Source of the DNA: Ifrita kowaldi | Taxonomy: Eukaryota > Chordata > Aves > Passeriformes > Cinclosomatidae | DNA: 64,000 bases | NCBI GenBank assembly: GCA_013398055.1 | Contig: VZRS01012054.1 | Span: 1-64,000, forward strand | Direction: 5' to 3' | In this document: positions 27,611-39,045 of the stretch, in pieces | Layout of the letters: every line of letters begins with the position of its first letter | Numbering within the stretch: the stretch's first letter is position 1 | Notes under the pieces: model-generated | What the model saw: only the letters and a program-made list of their open reading frames with translations | Told to the model about the DNA's origin: nothing | Databases searched by the model: none | Translations under genes and position numbers: made by a program

Positions 27611-30046
27611 CAACTCAGCTATCTTCTTATATTGTATGTCTTCAGACCACAGACAAATTAGTACGTTAATTTGCTATGTGGCTCCTACCATTTTTTTTGT
27701 TCTGAACTTGCATGATATATTGGCTCTAGTTAGTAGATGGTCCTCAGAAGGGTTGTGGTGCACTGCATATCTAATTATTCAGAATATCTCTGGGGATGTC
27801 CCCGTGCAAGGGCTGCAGCACAGAAGGGTGGTTGTGGGTGAAAGTTGGAGACATGAAGTCAGAAATAATCTCAGATACACCGACTGGGCCTGTCTTAGTT
27901 TCTGACTTCACAAGAAAAGATTGTAGATATCCCTCCGTTCTCCAGTGGGAAATTTAACTTCACTAATGTAATTAAATAAAGCTAAGCTTACCACGTCTGG
28001 AGTTGTAAGCACTGGTGGTTTCATCTGGACCTGTATGGGGGGAAACAGGTAGGTGGCCTGAAGGGAGTGCAGATGTCAGGGTATTCCTTCAAGAACTGTG
28101 CTCTGGTGCCCTACTTGATGGGCATGTCAATTGTGCGGGAGGCTGGTAGGAGGCAGTGAAGGCTTGGGGACAAGGTGCAGGACTTAGAAACAATAAACAA
28201 GCACAGAAGAGGAGAGTTAAATGATTTCATTTTAGCACTGTGATTTCTGTTTTCATCTCTGAAATGCTCCTGCTGGTCTCAGTGGTATACCGAATTTTTC
28301 ATCATATATTATCCTTGTGTTTTCTCAATTGCTTCTTATTAAAGATTCTAACCTGAAAGGTAAAAATACTCCGAGATTTATAGATAGTTGAGCATGGCCT
28401 TTAAAATTCTTTCACTACTCAGAGTTACCTGAATTTACAAATTTCTCAAACCCTAGTGCCCTTTTTTTATCCTTCATCCAGTATTTAATTTCAAGAGACG
28501 ATCTCTATGATAGAAGAATATTGTCTCTTCCTCCTTGTGGAAGAGCTTGGTGGGAGGTGTGTGGCTGGCTCAGCTCTCCAAGGAGAATTCCAAAAGGAAC
28601 TGGACAGCATCTATGGGAACTGTGGGCAGGGTAAATGCAGTGCTGGCAATTCTGAAAGATTTAGGGTCAGACTCCTGCAGTAAAATTTGTCTCTTGCTTG
28701 CAGGGTTCCAGTGCTTTCCTAGGTCAGTTATGACTACTGATAATGACTGCAGAGCTCCTTCTCATGATGCAGTTAGAAGAGTGAAGTATATACTTGGCAG
28801 AGAATAATATTTCTCTTATGTGCCTTCAAAAGCCAGGGGTGGCTGCTGAAGGCAATGAAGCATTCTAAGTGAGAATGAATTGAGAGTCTCAAAAAACTAT
28901 GCAGGTAACATATAAAAGAGCATGTGAACAAGGATCCCTAACTCTGTGTTGGTGTAGGGTATATAACTGACAGAAGATATGAAGATATAGTTAGTTGTCA
29001 TGTTACACGTACGACTGACTTTTCTAGAAAAAAGAGGCCACTAGAGGTTGTGATACCTGAAAGACACAAATTAGATCAGGAAAAACTACCATGGCGTATT
29101 TAAATAAAATCTGCCTCATAAAGTGTGAAAACTGATGCATACTCTTGCAAGTGAAGACAAAGTGTAATCTGGAACAGGGCTTCTTCTGAGAGTTGCCTGT
29201 TCTTACGACAGTCGATAACCACAAATATTCAACAACAGAGTGTTTCTTTTATGACTGGGGCCAGCCATTTCCCAGATAAATGTCAGTGAGATAAATGTCA
29301 ACCTACCTAGGATAAAGAGGATGTGACTTGGCCTAAATCCTGCACACAATCACAAATGTTTTAGTATGAGGTTGACATGCAAAGAAAGTAAGATCCTTGA
29401 AAAATGTTTTGGTTATTTTTATTTTAGTTGCATAACAATATTTGTTCAATAGTATCGCAGCAGGACCAAAATCCCAAGTGGTTGTGTCATTGGTGATGCT
29501 CTTTGCAGCCATTATCCTGGCTATCCAAAGCAAACAAGTTACTGGTGAGGCTAGCAGAGCCTTTGTTTCTCCCATATTTATGTTTCCTGTGAAAGGGAAC
29601 CAGAACACTGGTGCAGACACATACCTGATGACCACGACTGTGATATTTACCTGAGAAGTCAAGTGAACTTAAGCCCCATTGAACACAGTGCCATGCAATT
29701 TGAAAAGAAATATATGGCATGAAAATTTACAGTCTAATAGGCACACAAAGTTTGGAAGTGGAATAATGTCAATGATGATAAGAGACCAGCCTTCTTTTGC
29801 TTGCCTGCCTTAATGTACAGGGTGTCATCAACAGAATAACTTAGTTCTTACCATTACTACTTATGGAAATCTCAGAGCAGTTCAGAGGGTTTTTCTTGTA
29901 GTTCGTCCTTCCTAAAGTTTATGCTTGCACTCAAGTTTGGCAGGCAATCTTCCCTCAATAGATTCACACATTTTCAGGATCATTCTCTTGTTTGAGTTAC
30001 TGAGCTCCATCCCACCATCCCTACCCTGCAAGTCATTACAGGGAGT

Positions 30047-30094
30047 GAGATATTTAACTCTTCTTTATTAGAGATATTTAACTCTTATTTATAT
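30047..30094. repeat. 24-bp tandem duplication
   Basis: Two adjacent copies of a 24-bp unit begin GAGATATTTAACTCTT at 30047 and 30071 and differ at only a few positions. Confidence 0.85.
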
Positions 30095-33000
30095 TCTTTA
30101 TGATTAGCAGGTGACCTTATGCCAGTACTTCCCTGAGATTACCTACTTAAAGAGATAGGTGCATGTTAAAAAAATTATCTGTAACTTATATCCAGTCATT
30201 CTCTGTTTAAAAGTATTTTGTTTGTTATGGGGCCAGTCCTGATGCATTAACTACAAATTTAAGAAGTCAGAAAAACAAATCTTCATTTCTTTTTCTCTTT
30301 ATTCACTATGATGACAATATGCTTGGAGTAGACTATGTGGTAACAATTCCTATCTCCTTTATATGCAGCTTTCCCTTTTTCTGTCACCCAAAAATAATTA
30401 AAAAAAATACAGTAAAGGTAACTGCAAATTTGGGAAGACTTCCAAGGCTGGACTCCCTGGATTACCTTTTGTTACTTGACTGCATATTGTTATTTTTATT
30501 GATATTGCTGATATTATACTGGTTTTGGCGCGTGCTTTGTGTTCTACAAATAACAGAAGGGAAAATAGAAAAGAAAAATCCTCCAAAAAAAGATTCCTAG
30601 ACAAACAGCACACAATCTAAGATAAGGTATTGTCCTAAATTAGTTTTATTATATATATATATTTAAAAAGGTTAAATTTCAAATTAAAGGTTTCTTTAAT
30701 ATTCAACTACCCATTTTGCAAAGTGAACCTTCCTTACTATGTCAATTTTTGCAGCTATTCAAATTCAAGTAAAATGCAGTAGCTAAGCAGTCTGCATTGA
30801 TATGATTTACTCTTTCATTTTAAGAAGGAGTGAAAATTAAATCCAAAAGTGAACACCTATCTCCACCTGTTAATCTATTCATAAAAATATTATCTACTGC
30901 ATGAATATTCATTTCTTACATCCTTGCTGATAAACTAATGGTTTAATATTGTTCAGGCTTTTAGATCCTTTCATAGTTTTTCCAGCTTTGTCAGTGTGGA
31001 CTATTTAGCAGTTTAGTATCTAAAATGGCAGTACATATATATTGAGATTAAGCAGTTTAAATTTATCTGATGTGAGGTGATTTAAATAAAAATGTGCAGG
31101 CCAGCTCTTATTTCAAGTTCATAGGATTGTGTATCATTCCAGCTCCAGAATAGTTGCTTTATAACCAAGCTCATATTTAATTACCTGTCAGGGGTTTGGA
31201 AAGCTGTCTTTCCACTTTTCTTCAGATTTTATTGTGGAGTTATTCAGTCGACTGCATTGATAAATGAATGTTTTTTAGGATTTTCTCTTCCTTACACAAA
31301 AGACCACTGGGAAGAGACTCTGTTTTGTACAGGTTCACATGGCAGGATTACTGGGTATGAAAAGTACTAAAACTCATTAATGTGGGCAACTGCTAGTTCT
31401 TTTATGCACATATTCTCTAGGGAAGTTTTCTGAATTTGTTTATACACACCTGTTTAAGATACATGTTTCTCTCTATAGAGAGATCATAAAGGATTCAAAA
31501 TTTTCAGGTGCATTTACCTTGAAAATAAGAAAAATTCAGTCTAGTGCTGGAACCATTCTCTTCATTCTTAGAGTGTAGGAGGTTTTGCAGAAGTTGAGGC
31601 AGGATGAGATCTGGGTCAGAAGACGGAAATATACATAGAAATCTCTTTTCCCTCCCTTAAAATTATGGGGATTTTAATGCCATTTTTTTACTGCCAGTGT
31701 ACTCTCCACTCTGTTTTTTGGAAAGTCTGATTTCATTTTGGTTCAGGAAAAAAAATTAAGCAATATACCTTGAAATTCTCCAGGGAGACTGCAGAAAACT
31801 ATTCCAGTCCTTAAACATGTTATTCTGAATTATATCCTGATACATAAAGTACTTTTAAAAATACCCTTGATATCAAAGGTAATTTTGAAATGAAAGTCTG
31901 TCAGTAAAGTAAGTACAAAATAAACTTTTTAAATATCTCTGGAGTTTCCCTGAAATATTTAAAAAAATCTTGCAAAAAAAAAAATTGATTTCCCCCCCTC
32001 AAATCTGAAAATTCTAAGCTACAATTTCAAGTCCTACTTAAATTCATAAAAATATTTACTTTTTAGGCTAGAAAACATTTATTAATATTTATTATGCTTA
32101 TTAACTGATTGCTTTCAAATTTCATTTTCCATAAAGAATTCTTTCTATACGGCAAAGAATCTTAGATTGGACCTTTTCTGCCAACTCTGAAATCCCCGGT
32201 AGTATTCCAGTTTACTTTGACTTTTCACCTGTATCTTCTTCTGCAATCTTCCTTCTCAGAATCACTTGCAACTATGAGGACATGACTGAGGAAAACAGTA
32301 AGTCTGTTTTAATGCGCCGGTTTTGGCTGCTGGGTTATCTCTGTGTCGTCAGGTGCTTGTTCCTATTTCTCTCTGAGTGCAGGCTCTTTCATTTATCAAA
32401 GCTCCTTTTATTGCCTTCTATTCCTGCTGCTTTCATCTCTGTGGCACCTGAGTGTTTTGTTCGATTGAGTTCTGCTTCTTACTGCTACCTGCAAATTTGT
32501 CCAGAGGGGCAGTGTGAAACAGAGGCGCAGATCATGCTATCTGAGATCTTCTTGTTTGCAAGGACAATATATTTTTATAAAAAGTTTTACCACTAGCCAT
32601 TAGCAAATGTTCCACCATTACTTCTTGAAAGAATAATATTGAAACATGGTGAACCCAAACCCACAGCTGCCGTTCTTCAGTAAGCCGAACTGTGCAATAT
32701 TGAAGATGTTTTTAATTAAACAGAAGATATTCCTGCCTGGTAAATTGTATAAGCATTTGTTACAAATCAAACATTTATTACCTGGACTGAACCTATACAA
32801 ACCTAGAATGTGTGTGTATTTACTAGCTTTTACCTTTATTTCGGTGTTCATAAATCTAAAGAAACACTGTGATTTTCAGCAGTGGTTGTTACCATGCTGG
32901 TCAGGGCGATGGACTCTGTCAACATTCCACATGATATTTCAGTATTTTTAAGGCCTTTCAAAAACATTTTTCAAAGTGGCACTTGCTGTTAAAGACAAGT

Positions 33001-33895
33001 TGAACAACACTACATTTTTATTTAAAAATGAATGGGGCTGCCACTTGGCAAAACCCATGCAAACAGCCAGAGCAGAGAAAGCCTTGAATATTTGAATAAG
33101 AGAAGGCTTGTTCCTATTAGGAATGCCATGAACACAGAGGATTTTGGCTCCACTTTCCCCTGCATCATGTCCTATCTTCCTCTGAGCATTTTTGCAGAGA
33201 AGGAAGGTGTTTTGCACAGCCTCTGTACACAGGGAAAGGGAAGATACTGAGAGCCAGTCTGTGCCAAAACTAATCTAGGAAGGTCCACAGTCTCAGCTGT
33301 TCCCCTTGCCCCTTCTCTCCTTTGCAAAACGTCTTTACAGAGGCTTCAGTTGGTTCCACTGCCTTTGAATCCCATGTTCTCTGGAAACTGGAGCTCTTAT
33401 TAAGTGCCTGCAATAAATTTCTTATGCATTCCACCCGACGACAGGTCTGTAAATATCACTTTGCTTCTAAACTGAACATATTGATGGTGAAATACGTCAG
33501 CATGACCTGTAGAGAAAATGAAACTGTACTGGTCACCTCCACCATCGGTGCAGCCCTCAGGGCATGGGTAGAGCCTTTGTCTAGCTCCTGGGATTCTGCT
33601 TCCCTCCATGACTCTGAGGACTGCTGTTAAATGGAGTTCCTGACCATTTGTGTTTGTGTGTGGGGAGGCCCACGTGGCTTCCAGTGACGTGAAATTGCAG
33701 TGTTAACCTCCCTTTGAATGCTCTGGCCCACACATTGAGGATTTTAGACCAGAGCAGACACTTCTGAAAGACTGCCTGCCTAAAATTTCACACTACTGCA
33801 AAAAATTCTCCACAACTGGGATTCATAAGAAACATTTTTGCCTAACTACCTGTTTTGACTAACTATCTATTGTGCCTGATCAATTTTCCAAAACG

Positions 33896-33901
33896 GCTAT
33901 T
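33896..33901 (+). repeat. Target-site duplication, left copy (GCTATT)
   Basis: The six bases GCTATT directly abut the TGTTGGGC start of the LTR and are repeated exactly after its CA end at 34287-34292. Confidence 0.85.
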
Positions 33902-34286
33902 TGTTGGGCTACACTATGTGGTGATAGATAGGCCCTGAAGGCCAGAGAGAGAGCCTCTTTCCTGGGCCCGTGGGTGCCCCTGGGACTGTATCCAGGTCAC
34001 CGGGGATGGGCAGAGAGAGGATCGTGAGTTTGTGGACAGGGATGGACCTGTGAGAGGTGATGATTGTAGTTCGTGACCTTATAGGGTATTGTTTACCTGT
34101 TACCATAATAGGTAATATCTGGGCACTACCCCAGGTGATTGGGGGACACTGTGGTGAACATCTTTCCTGTTTATATGATGTTATATCCTGGGTGTGCTGG
34201 TATTTAGGGAAAATTCTGTCTGCGTAATAAACAACTTTGTATATCCCTCTTGTGTGTGGAGTCCATGCCCATGCGTGATCACTGCA
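33902..34286 (+). mobile_element. Solo LTR of an endogenous retrovirus (385 bp)
   Basis: The element starts TGTTGGGCTACACTATG and ends GATCACTGCA, giving canonical TG...CA termini. Identical 6-bp direct repeats (GCTATT) flank both ends. Internally there is a TATA-like TTATATGATG at 34171-34180 and a polyadenylation signal AATAAA at 34226-34231, followed by a GT-rich stretch, which sets the plus orientation. No gag, pol or env sequence flanks it, so it is a solo LTR left by recombination. A 6-bp duplication is typical of class II (ERVK-like) elements in vertebrates. A 128-codon minus-strand open frame across it is a coincidence. Confidence 0.85.
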
Positions 34287-34292
34287 GCTATT
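34287..34292 (+). repeat. Target-site duplication, right copy (GCTATT)
   Basis: Exact repeat of the hexamer preceding the LTR, immediately after its terminal CA. Confidence 0.85.
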
Positions 34293-37200
34293 CAATTCCC
34301 TAAATTAATGGATTTCTACCTCTAATGTTTCTTATGCCTGTACCACTCTGATATTTTTCCAATGCTCCACCTGCAAATGAATATTGAGGGAGGAGAAATG
34401 TGTGCAAGAGTTGCAAGGTTACCTTCCTATCAGCATGAAACACAAGTTCCCCTCTTTGCCTGAATGCCATGGGCACTGCATCACGTTGAGCTCAAAGACT
34501 GGGTGGTGGTGGGAACGAGAGGTTGGTAATACCTAGTTGCTTTATTTTGGATGAACGCTCAGGGTAGCCCTGAGTAGTCTGGCGCTATATTCTCTGCAAA
34601 AGGAAGACCACAGTTACCACCAAGATTATGGAACAATTTTCTATTCAGTCCTGAGTGATTGTTCCCACAGCACCAATCAGAAAAATAGAAATTATCTTGT
34701 TTTGTTATAGAGAGCACCCAAACAAATTTTGGAAGGGGTTTAAAGGAGAAAAATCCAGTTAATAATTTTTCTCTTTTGAGTATTTTTGGTAAAATTTATC
34801 CGGATTCAGCAACTATGCTCTTCATTATTGTCTGTTTCATTGGTAGCAACATTGAATGGAATTTGTCTAAACCTACTCACATTGTTTTTCCTCCAAATCC
34901 TGTTCTCCCTTGTCACCCCTCAGCTTCACACTGAGTCTCTGATTTTTAGCTGACTGTTGAAAATGGGAATACTTATGTGTCTTGGCTTATACTGTCATGG
35001 ATATTCATGCTGGAGCAAGTACTCACTCAGGACCATTATCTGTACTGACGAAAATTGCCCCAGACTGTGCTGTAGGCAAGAAAGCAGTCTCTCCTGTGCT
35101 TTCTCATGCAGAACGTATCCCTGAGCCTGGTTCTGCTGGAATGTGCTGGAGAAGGTTCTTGGGTAACCATAACCACCCCTGTCAAGATGCTGACGGAAAA
35201 GGTAAGATGCATCTGGAGTACTGGAATATTTTTGGTAGACCTAGCTGGATTTCATCATTTTGGGAAGCTCTGAAAAGGTCCCTGGTTCCCAGCTGTTGGG
35301 CTTGAAAATTAACTTTTGGTGAGTACCTAAATTCTGAAATAAAATAAAATTACTCCTACCAAGGGAATGCCAAGTTGTTCTGTTTGTTGTTGGTCTGGAA
35401 GTTAGCAGAGACATCATTCCTGGTACTGGAATGCATTCACATTTTCTCCCTTAAATGTGTTGTTACATTCCTTGTTCAAATATATTTTCCTTTGTTTGCT
35501 TTTTTTTTGTGTTTAGACGCTCGTATGATTTTAAACCTAATAGATCCTTTGCATGTCAGTGACAGCATCTCCATTTAAACGCAGAATACCTCTTGAAGGC
35601 AATTTTTTGGTGGAGAGATTGGAGATAGAAATAGAGCACAGAAATAAATTGCATATATCTTTAGTTTTGATTTTTTTCCCTCTAAAACCTGCATTTCATC
35701 TGAATGGAGATGCATAAAAATCCCATTAAAAATGGTTCCACTTCTTTGAAATGTGCTGTAAAACTAATTCTAACAAAGTTGACATTTTATATGCTCATAT
35801 CATGACTTACAAAAGGTAATAAAAATAAATTCTCTAGCATAGTCACTATAAAACCTGGTATGAGATGAACATTACTTTTGATACAGATATACTTACTACT
35901 ATGCCAGTAAAAAGAGACCCTATCAAATACTCCTTTTACTTTCACTTGACTGAATTTTCAGCTGCCTTGTAGGCTGAAAACATTTTTTGCTAATATCTTT
36001 CTTGGTGGAAAAGGTGACCTTTTAATAATTATTCAGATTAACCCAAAATGAATATTTTCATTGATTTTTTCCCCCCAGTCAATGAGTTGAAGAAGGATTC
36101 AGTTATTCACCAGAAAAACCTACACCCTGCCAAACTTTACCAATGGGTTCATGAAACATGAGCTGCACAAATTCTGTTCTTTTGTGTGAGCTCCCATTAC
36201 AGGTCTAAAGAGGTCTGCAAGCTGCTCACACCAAGATAATCCAGTGCTCTCATCTTGAAAGTAATTGCTGATTCTGTCTTTGGACAGAACAAGTATTTCA
36301 GAAGCAGTCCTATGCTGATAACATCAATTGCTGCTACAGTGGGGTTTTTTTTACTCCTAGGTTGCTACTTAAGTGAAAATGTAATCAAGAACTTTTTGCA
36401 TATGATCATGCTGAATCTCTGTCCTACAGCGTAGTTTTGAGTAGTTATAGGAACCAATAACACTCAAACAAGTACATCGCTGCTACAGCGTTCTCAAGAA
36501 CAAACTGATACTGAGTCTAGATTTACCTTGTGAGATAAACATTGGGATCCAATTTTCCATATTGTGATAAACCCTGATGACTTAAGATTTAAATTTTCGG
36601 AGCTTGAAGAGCATTAATAGGCCTACATTCTCTGGTAACAGAGTATCCAAAGGCAACATTTGTAAAAGTACCTCTGTAATTTAGGATGCTGAGACTCACT
36701 GATCTTTAGGTGTAACAGAAAATTAGTTTGAAAAGACCTGTCTCATTTGCTGTGTACAGATTTTATAGCATCAATATGAAACAAAGATTTCCAAATTTTT
36801 ATTCACAGCTTGCTGCTTTATGTCTGTGCAGCTAGATTCATTCACTTGTTGGGCAGAAGGTCAAAAGCAGTATGCTATGCATTGCCAGGCTCTGCCTGAG
36901 TTTTAACAGGCAATACAGTGGAGAAAGCTGGCCCAGCAGGGCTCCAGCCCAGTGTTGCATGAAAGCCTTCTCTTGAGGAAAAAGCATTCTACAAGGATTC
37001 CATTTTCTGAGGAGACACAACAGAGAACAAACTTTACTCATGAGGAGTTCTGACAAGTGTAAGCTTCTTGTCAGGTGTTCAATAACTTCCAGATTATGTA
37101 TGCAGGCACTCCTGCCTCCTCCCTAAAGAGAAATCCGTTACCTATTTTTATGAGTTAGTGATTAAAGGGCCTCTATTTCATATTAAAAGTCTTTTTATAA

Positions 37201-38924
37201 CTTCAGAAAATGCCCAGAAACCTTGCACATGTTTTCAAACACAAATGAGAGTACTGCATTCACATGAGTAATATTGTAGCTAGTGATAGTTGAAAACACT
37301 GAAAACCAAGTCACGAAATACTTTAAATGTCAAGGTGACTTGAATTTCATGGTGTTCAGACTTTTCTTAATTTTTGAAGGTTTTACAAAGTACCTTTTCT
37401 TCAAACCTGTTTTTATTGCCAACTGCAATAAAGACTATCAAAAGAACAGAAGTTCCCTTTTCATTTTAATTTCTTTTTTTTTTTCTTTTGCCATTCTGTG
37501 TCTTTTAAAATCGTCTCCAATTTCCAAAGTGACAGAAATACAGGAAGTGATTTTTTTTCCTTCCTTTTTTCTTCACTTGATAGTCTGTATTCATCCCAGT
37601 CACAAGATATTTCATAGCAGTTCCAGACTGGCAAACAAAAATAGGAAGGGAAAAATAAAATTTAAGGAAAAATTTTAAGAAAAAAAGAAAAAGCTTTTAG
37701 TCTGCACTTTTTAATGTTCAATTCATAAAAGCAAAGAAAGAGGGAAATACGTGAAGACACCAAACTCTTGACATTTAATTTTGAATATTTTCAACACCAG
37801 TCAGTATGCGGGATATTAAAAGCAAAACCAAATAAAAGCCTGAAAACATTTGATGTGCTTCTTCAATCACAAATGGAGCCAGGGGTAAACAACTGACTGA
37901 CTTGAATTCAAGCACGTCCATGATGGTAAATCGGTTCTTGAGTGGAGTATATATTCTCCGTGAATAGGAGCTGGTAGTCATACCTCTGTTTGCTTCAAGC
38001 TTTCCATGGGAGGTATCAGTCTCATGCAAGGCAACAGCATCTGACTTTGGTTACCATGGAAACTGGTTGTGCATGGTTGCAGCTGTAGGGAATGGCTACA
38101 AGTTTTTTTATCTTTTTGCATTTGGGCTGTCTGAATGATCTTGTAATGTGACGTGTTGCATAAAACTATGTTCTTTATTCTCAAAGAGGCACTATACTTA
38201 GCAGATTTCAGTGCTTTAGAAATACCTTTCCAGTCGGAAACAGTCCTTCTGCAGTGTGGTGTTTTGAGTACTCATTATAGCTTGAATGGTCTGGTTGAGA
38301 AGAATCGAAGTTTGGTTTCGGTTTCTTTCTCCCCTCCCCCCTAATATTGCTATTTAATTGTTGGCACTTTGCATGCAGCCAGGGCTCTTCTTGGAAACTG
38401 GAAAAAGTGTGTGTGAATTCTATTTGGCTTGGGAAAGACATACTTCCAATACCAGCAGACATGATTGGGACTAGTGAAAGGAGGAGTGACACCAATGATA
38501 CCCAGTTGCAGTTCTGGATTTGCCAGCCCAACTGGGTCACACACCAGCTTCCACCCAGTGGAGGTGTCAAGAAGGTGTGTAGTGGTGAGGACGCTTAATG
38601 TGAAAGTGGAGTAGAGGAAACTGATAAAACCCCTTGTGTTTTGGTAATGTTTTAAAGACATATCTTGTGCTATAAGCATACTTTAATCTAACAAGGCCTT
38701 TAAAAATGTTCTAAACTCTCAAAACAAGCCTCCTTTTGAGTGCTTTAACTTCACCTGCAAGGTCCCACTACAGCTTCATCTGTGCATGCGTTACAGGGGA
38801 AATGGCAGCTGTTTCACTGAGGCGGCTTCGGGGTTTGTCTGTGCCACTGGGGACACTAAGAGCAGCTCCTGAGGGTATGGCTTTGAGACCTTGCATCTTT
38901 TTATGGGAGGCCTGTATGAAACTT
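34293..38924. other. Non-coding stretch, nothing recognised
   Basis: No gene is supported. The sequence is AT-rich with pyrimidine-rich tracts near 37470-37490 and 37550-37575 and a C-rich run at about 38328-38341. Open frames of up to 131 codons (37283-37678) are dominated by Phe/Leu/Lys/Ser from low-complexity sequence. A GT-bearing frame at 34982-35305 is unrecognised. Confidence 0.55.
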
Positions 38925-39045
38925 AGAAGATTGTCTAGTCTGGTCTAATGGAAGGTTTCTTGCCTGTGGCAGGGGGGCTAGGACTAGGTAATCTTGCAAG
39001 ATTCCTTCCAACCCAAACCATTATGTGACTCAATGATTCTATAGT
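38925..39045 (+). mobile_element. CR1 LINE 3' terminal fragment
   Basis: A short, 5'-truncated CR1 end. It shows GATTGTCTAGTCTGGTCTAA, then a variant of TGGAAGG...CTGCCCATGGCAGGGGG, then GGACTAGGTAATCTT, CCTTCCAACCCAAACCATTA and a CAATGATTCTATAG tail. It is more diverged than the CR1 copy near 25 kb and comes from the same region of the element. The 5' limit is approximate because similarity fades upstream. Confidence 0.88.

Larger units (their letters stand above)
25271..33895. other. Non-coding stretch with candidate regulatory DNA
   Basis: No gene is supported; open frames are at most 113 codons and look random. The stretch is AT-rich, with two motif-dense sub-regions (26080-26250 and 27380-27610) and a 24-bp tandem duplication at 30047-30094, each listed separately. 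TA-rich sequence occurs at about 30648-30665. No transposon end is recognised before the LTR that starts at 33902. Confidence 0.5.

Noticed and set aside
33909..34295. 128-codon minus-strand open frame
   Set aside because: It lies almost exactly inside the plus-strand solo LTR and matches no viral protein; it is an antisense shadow.
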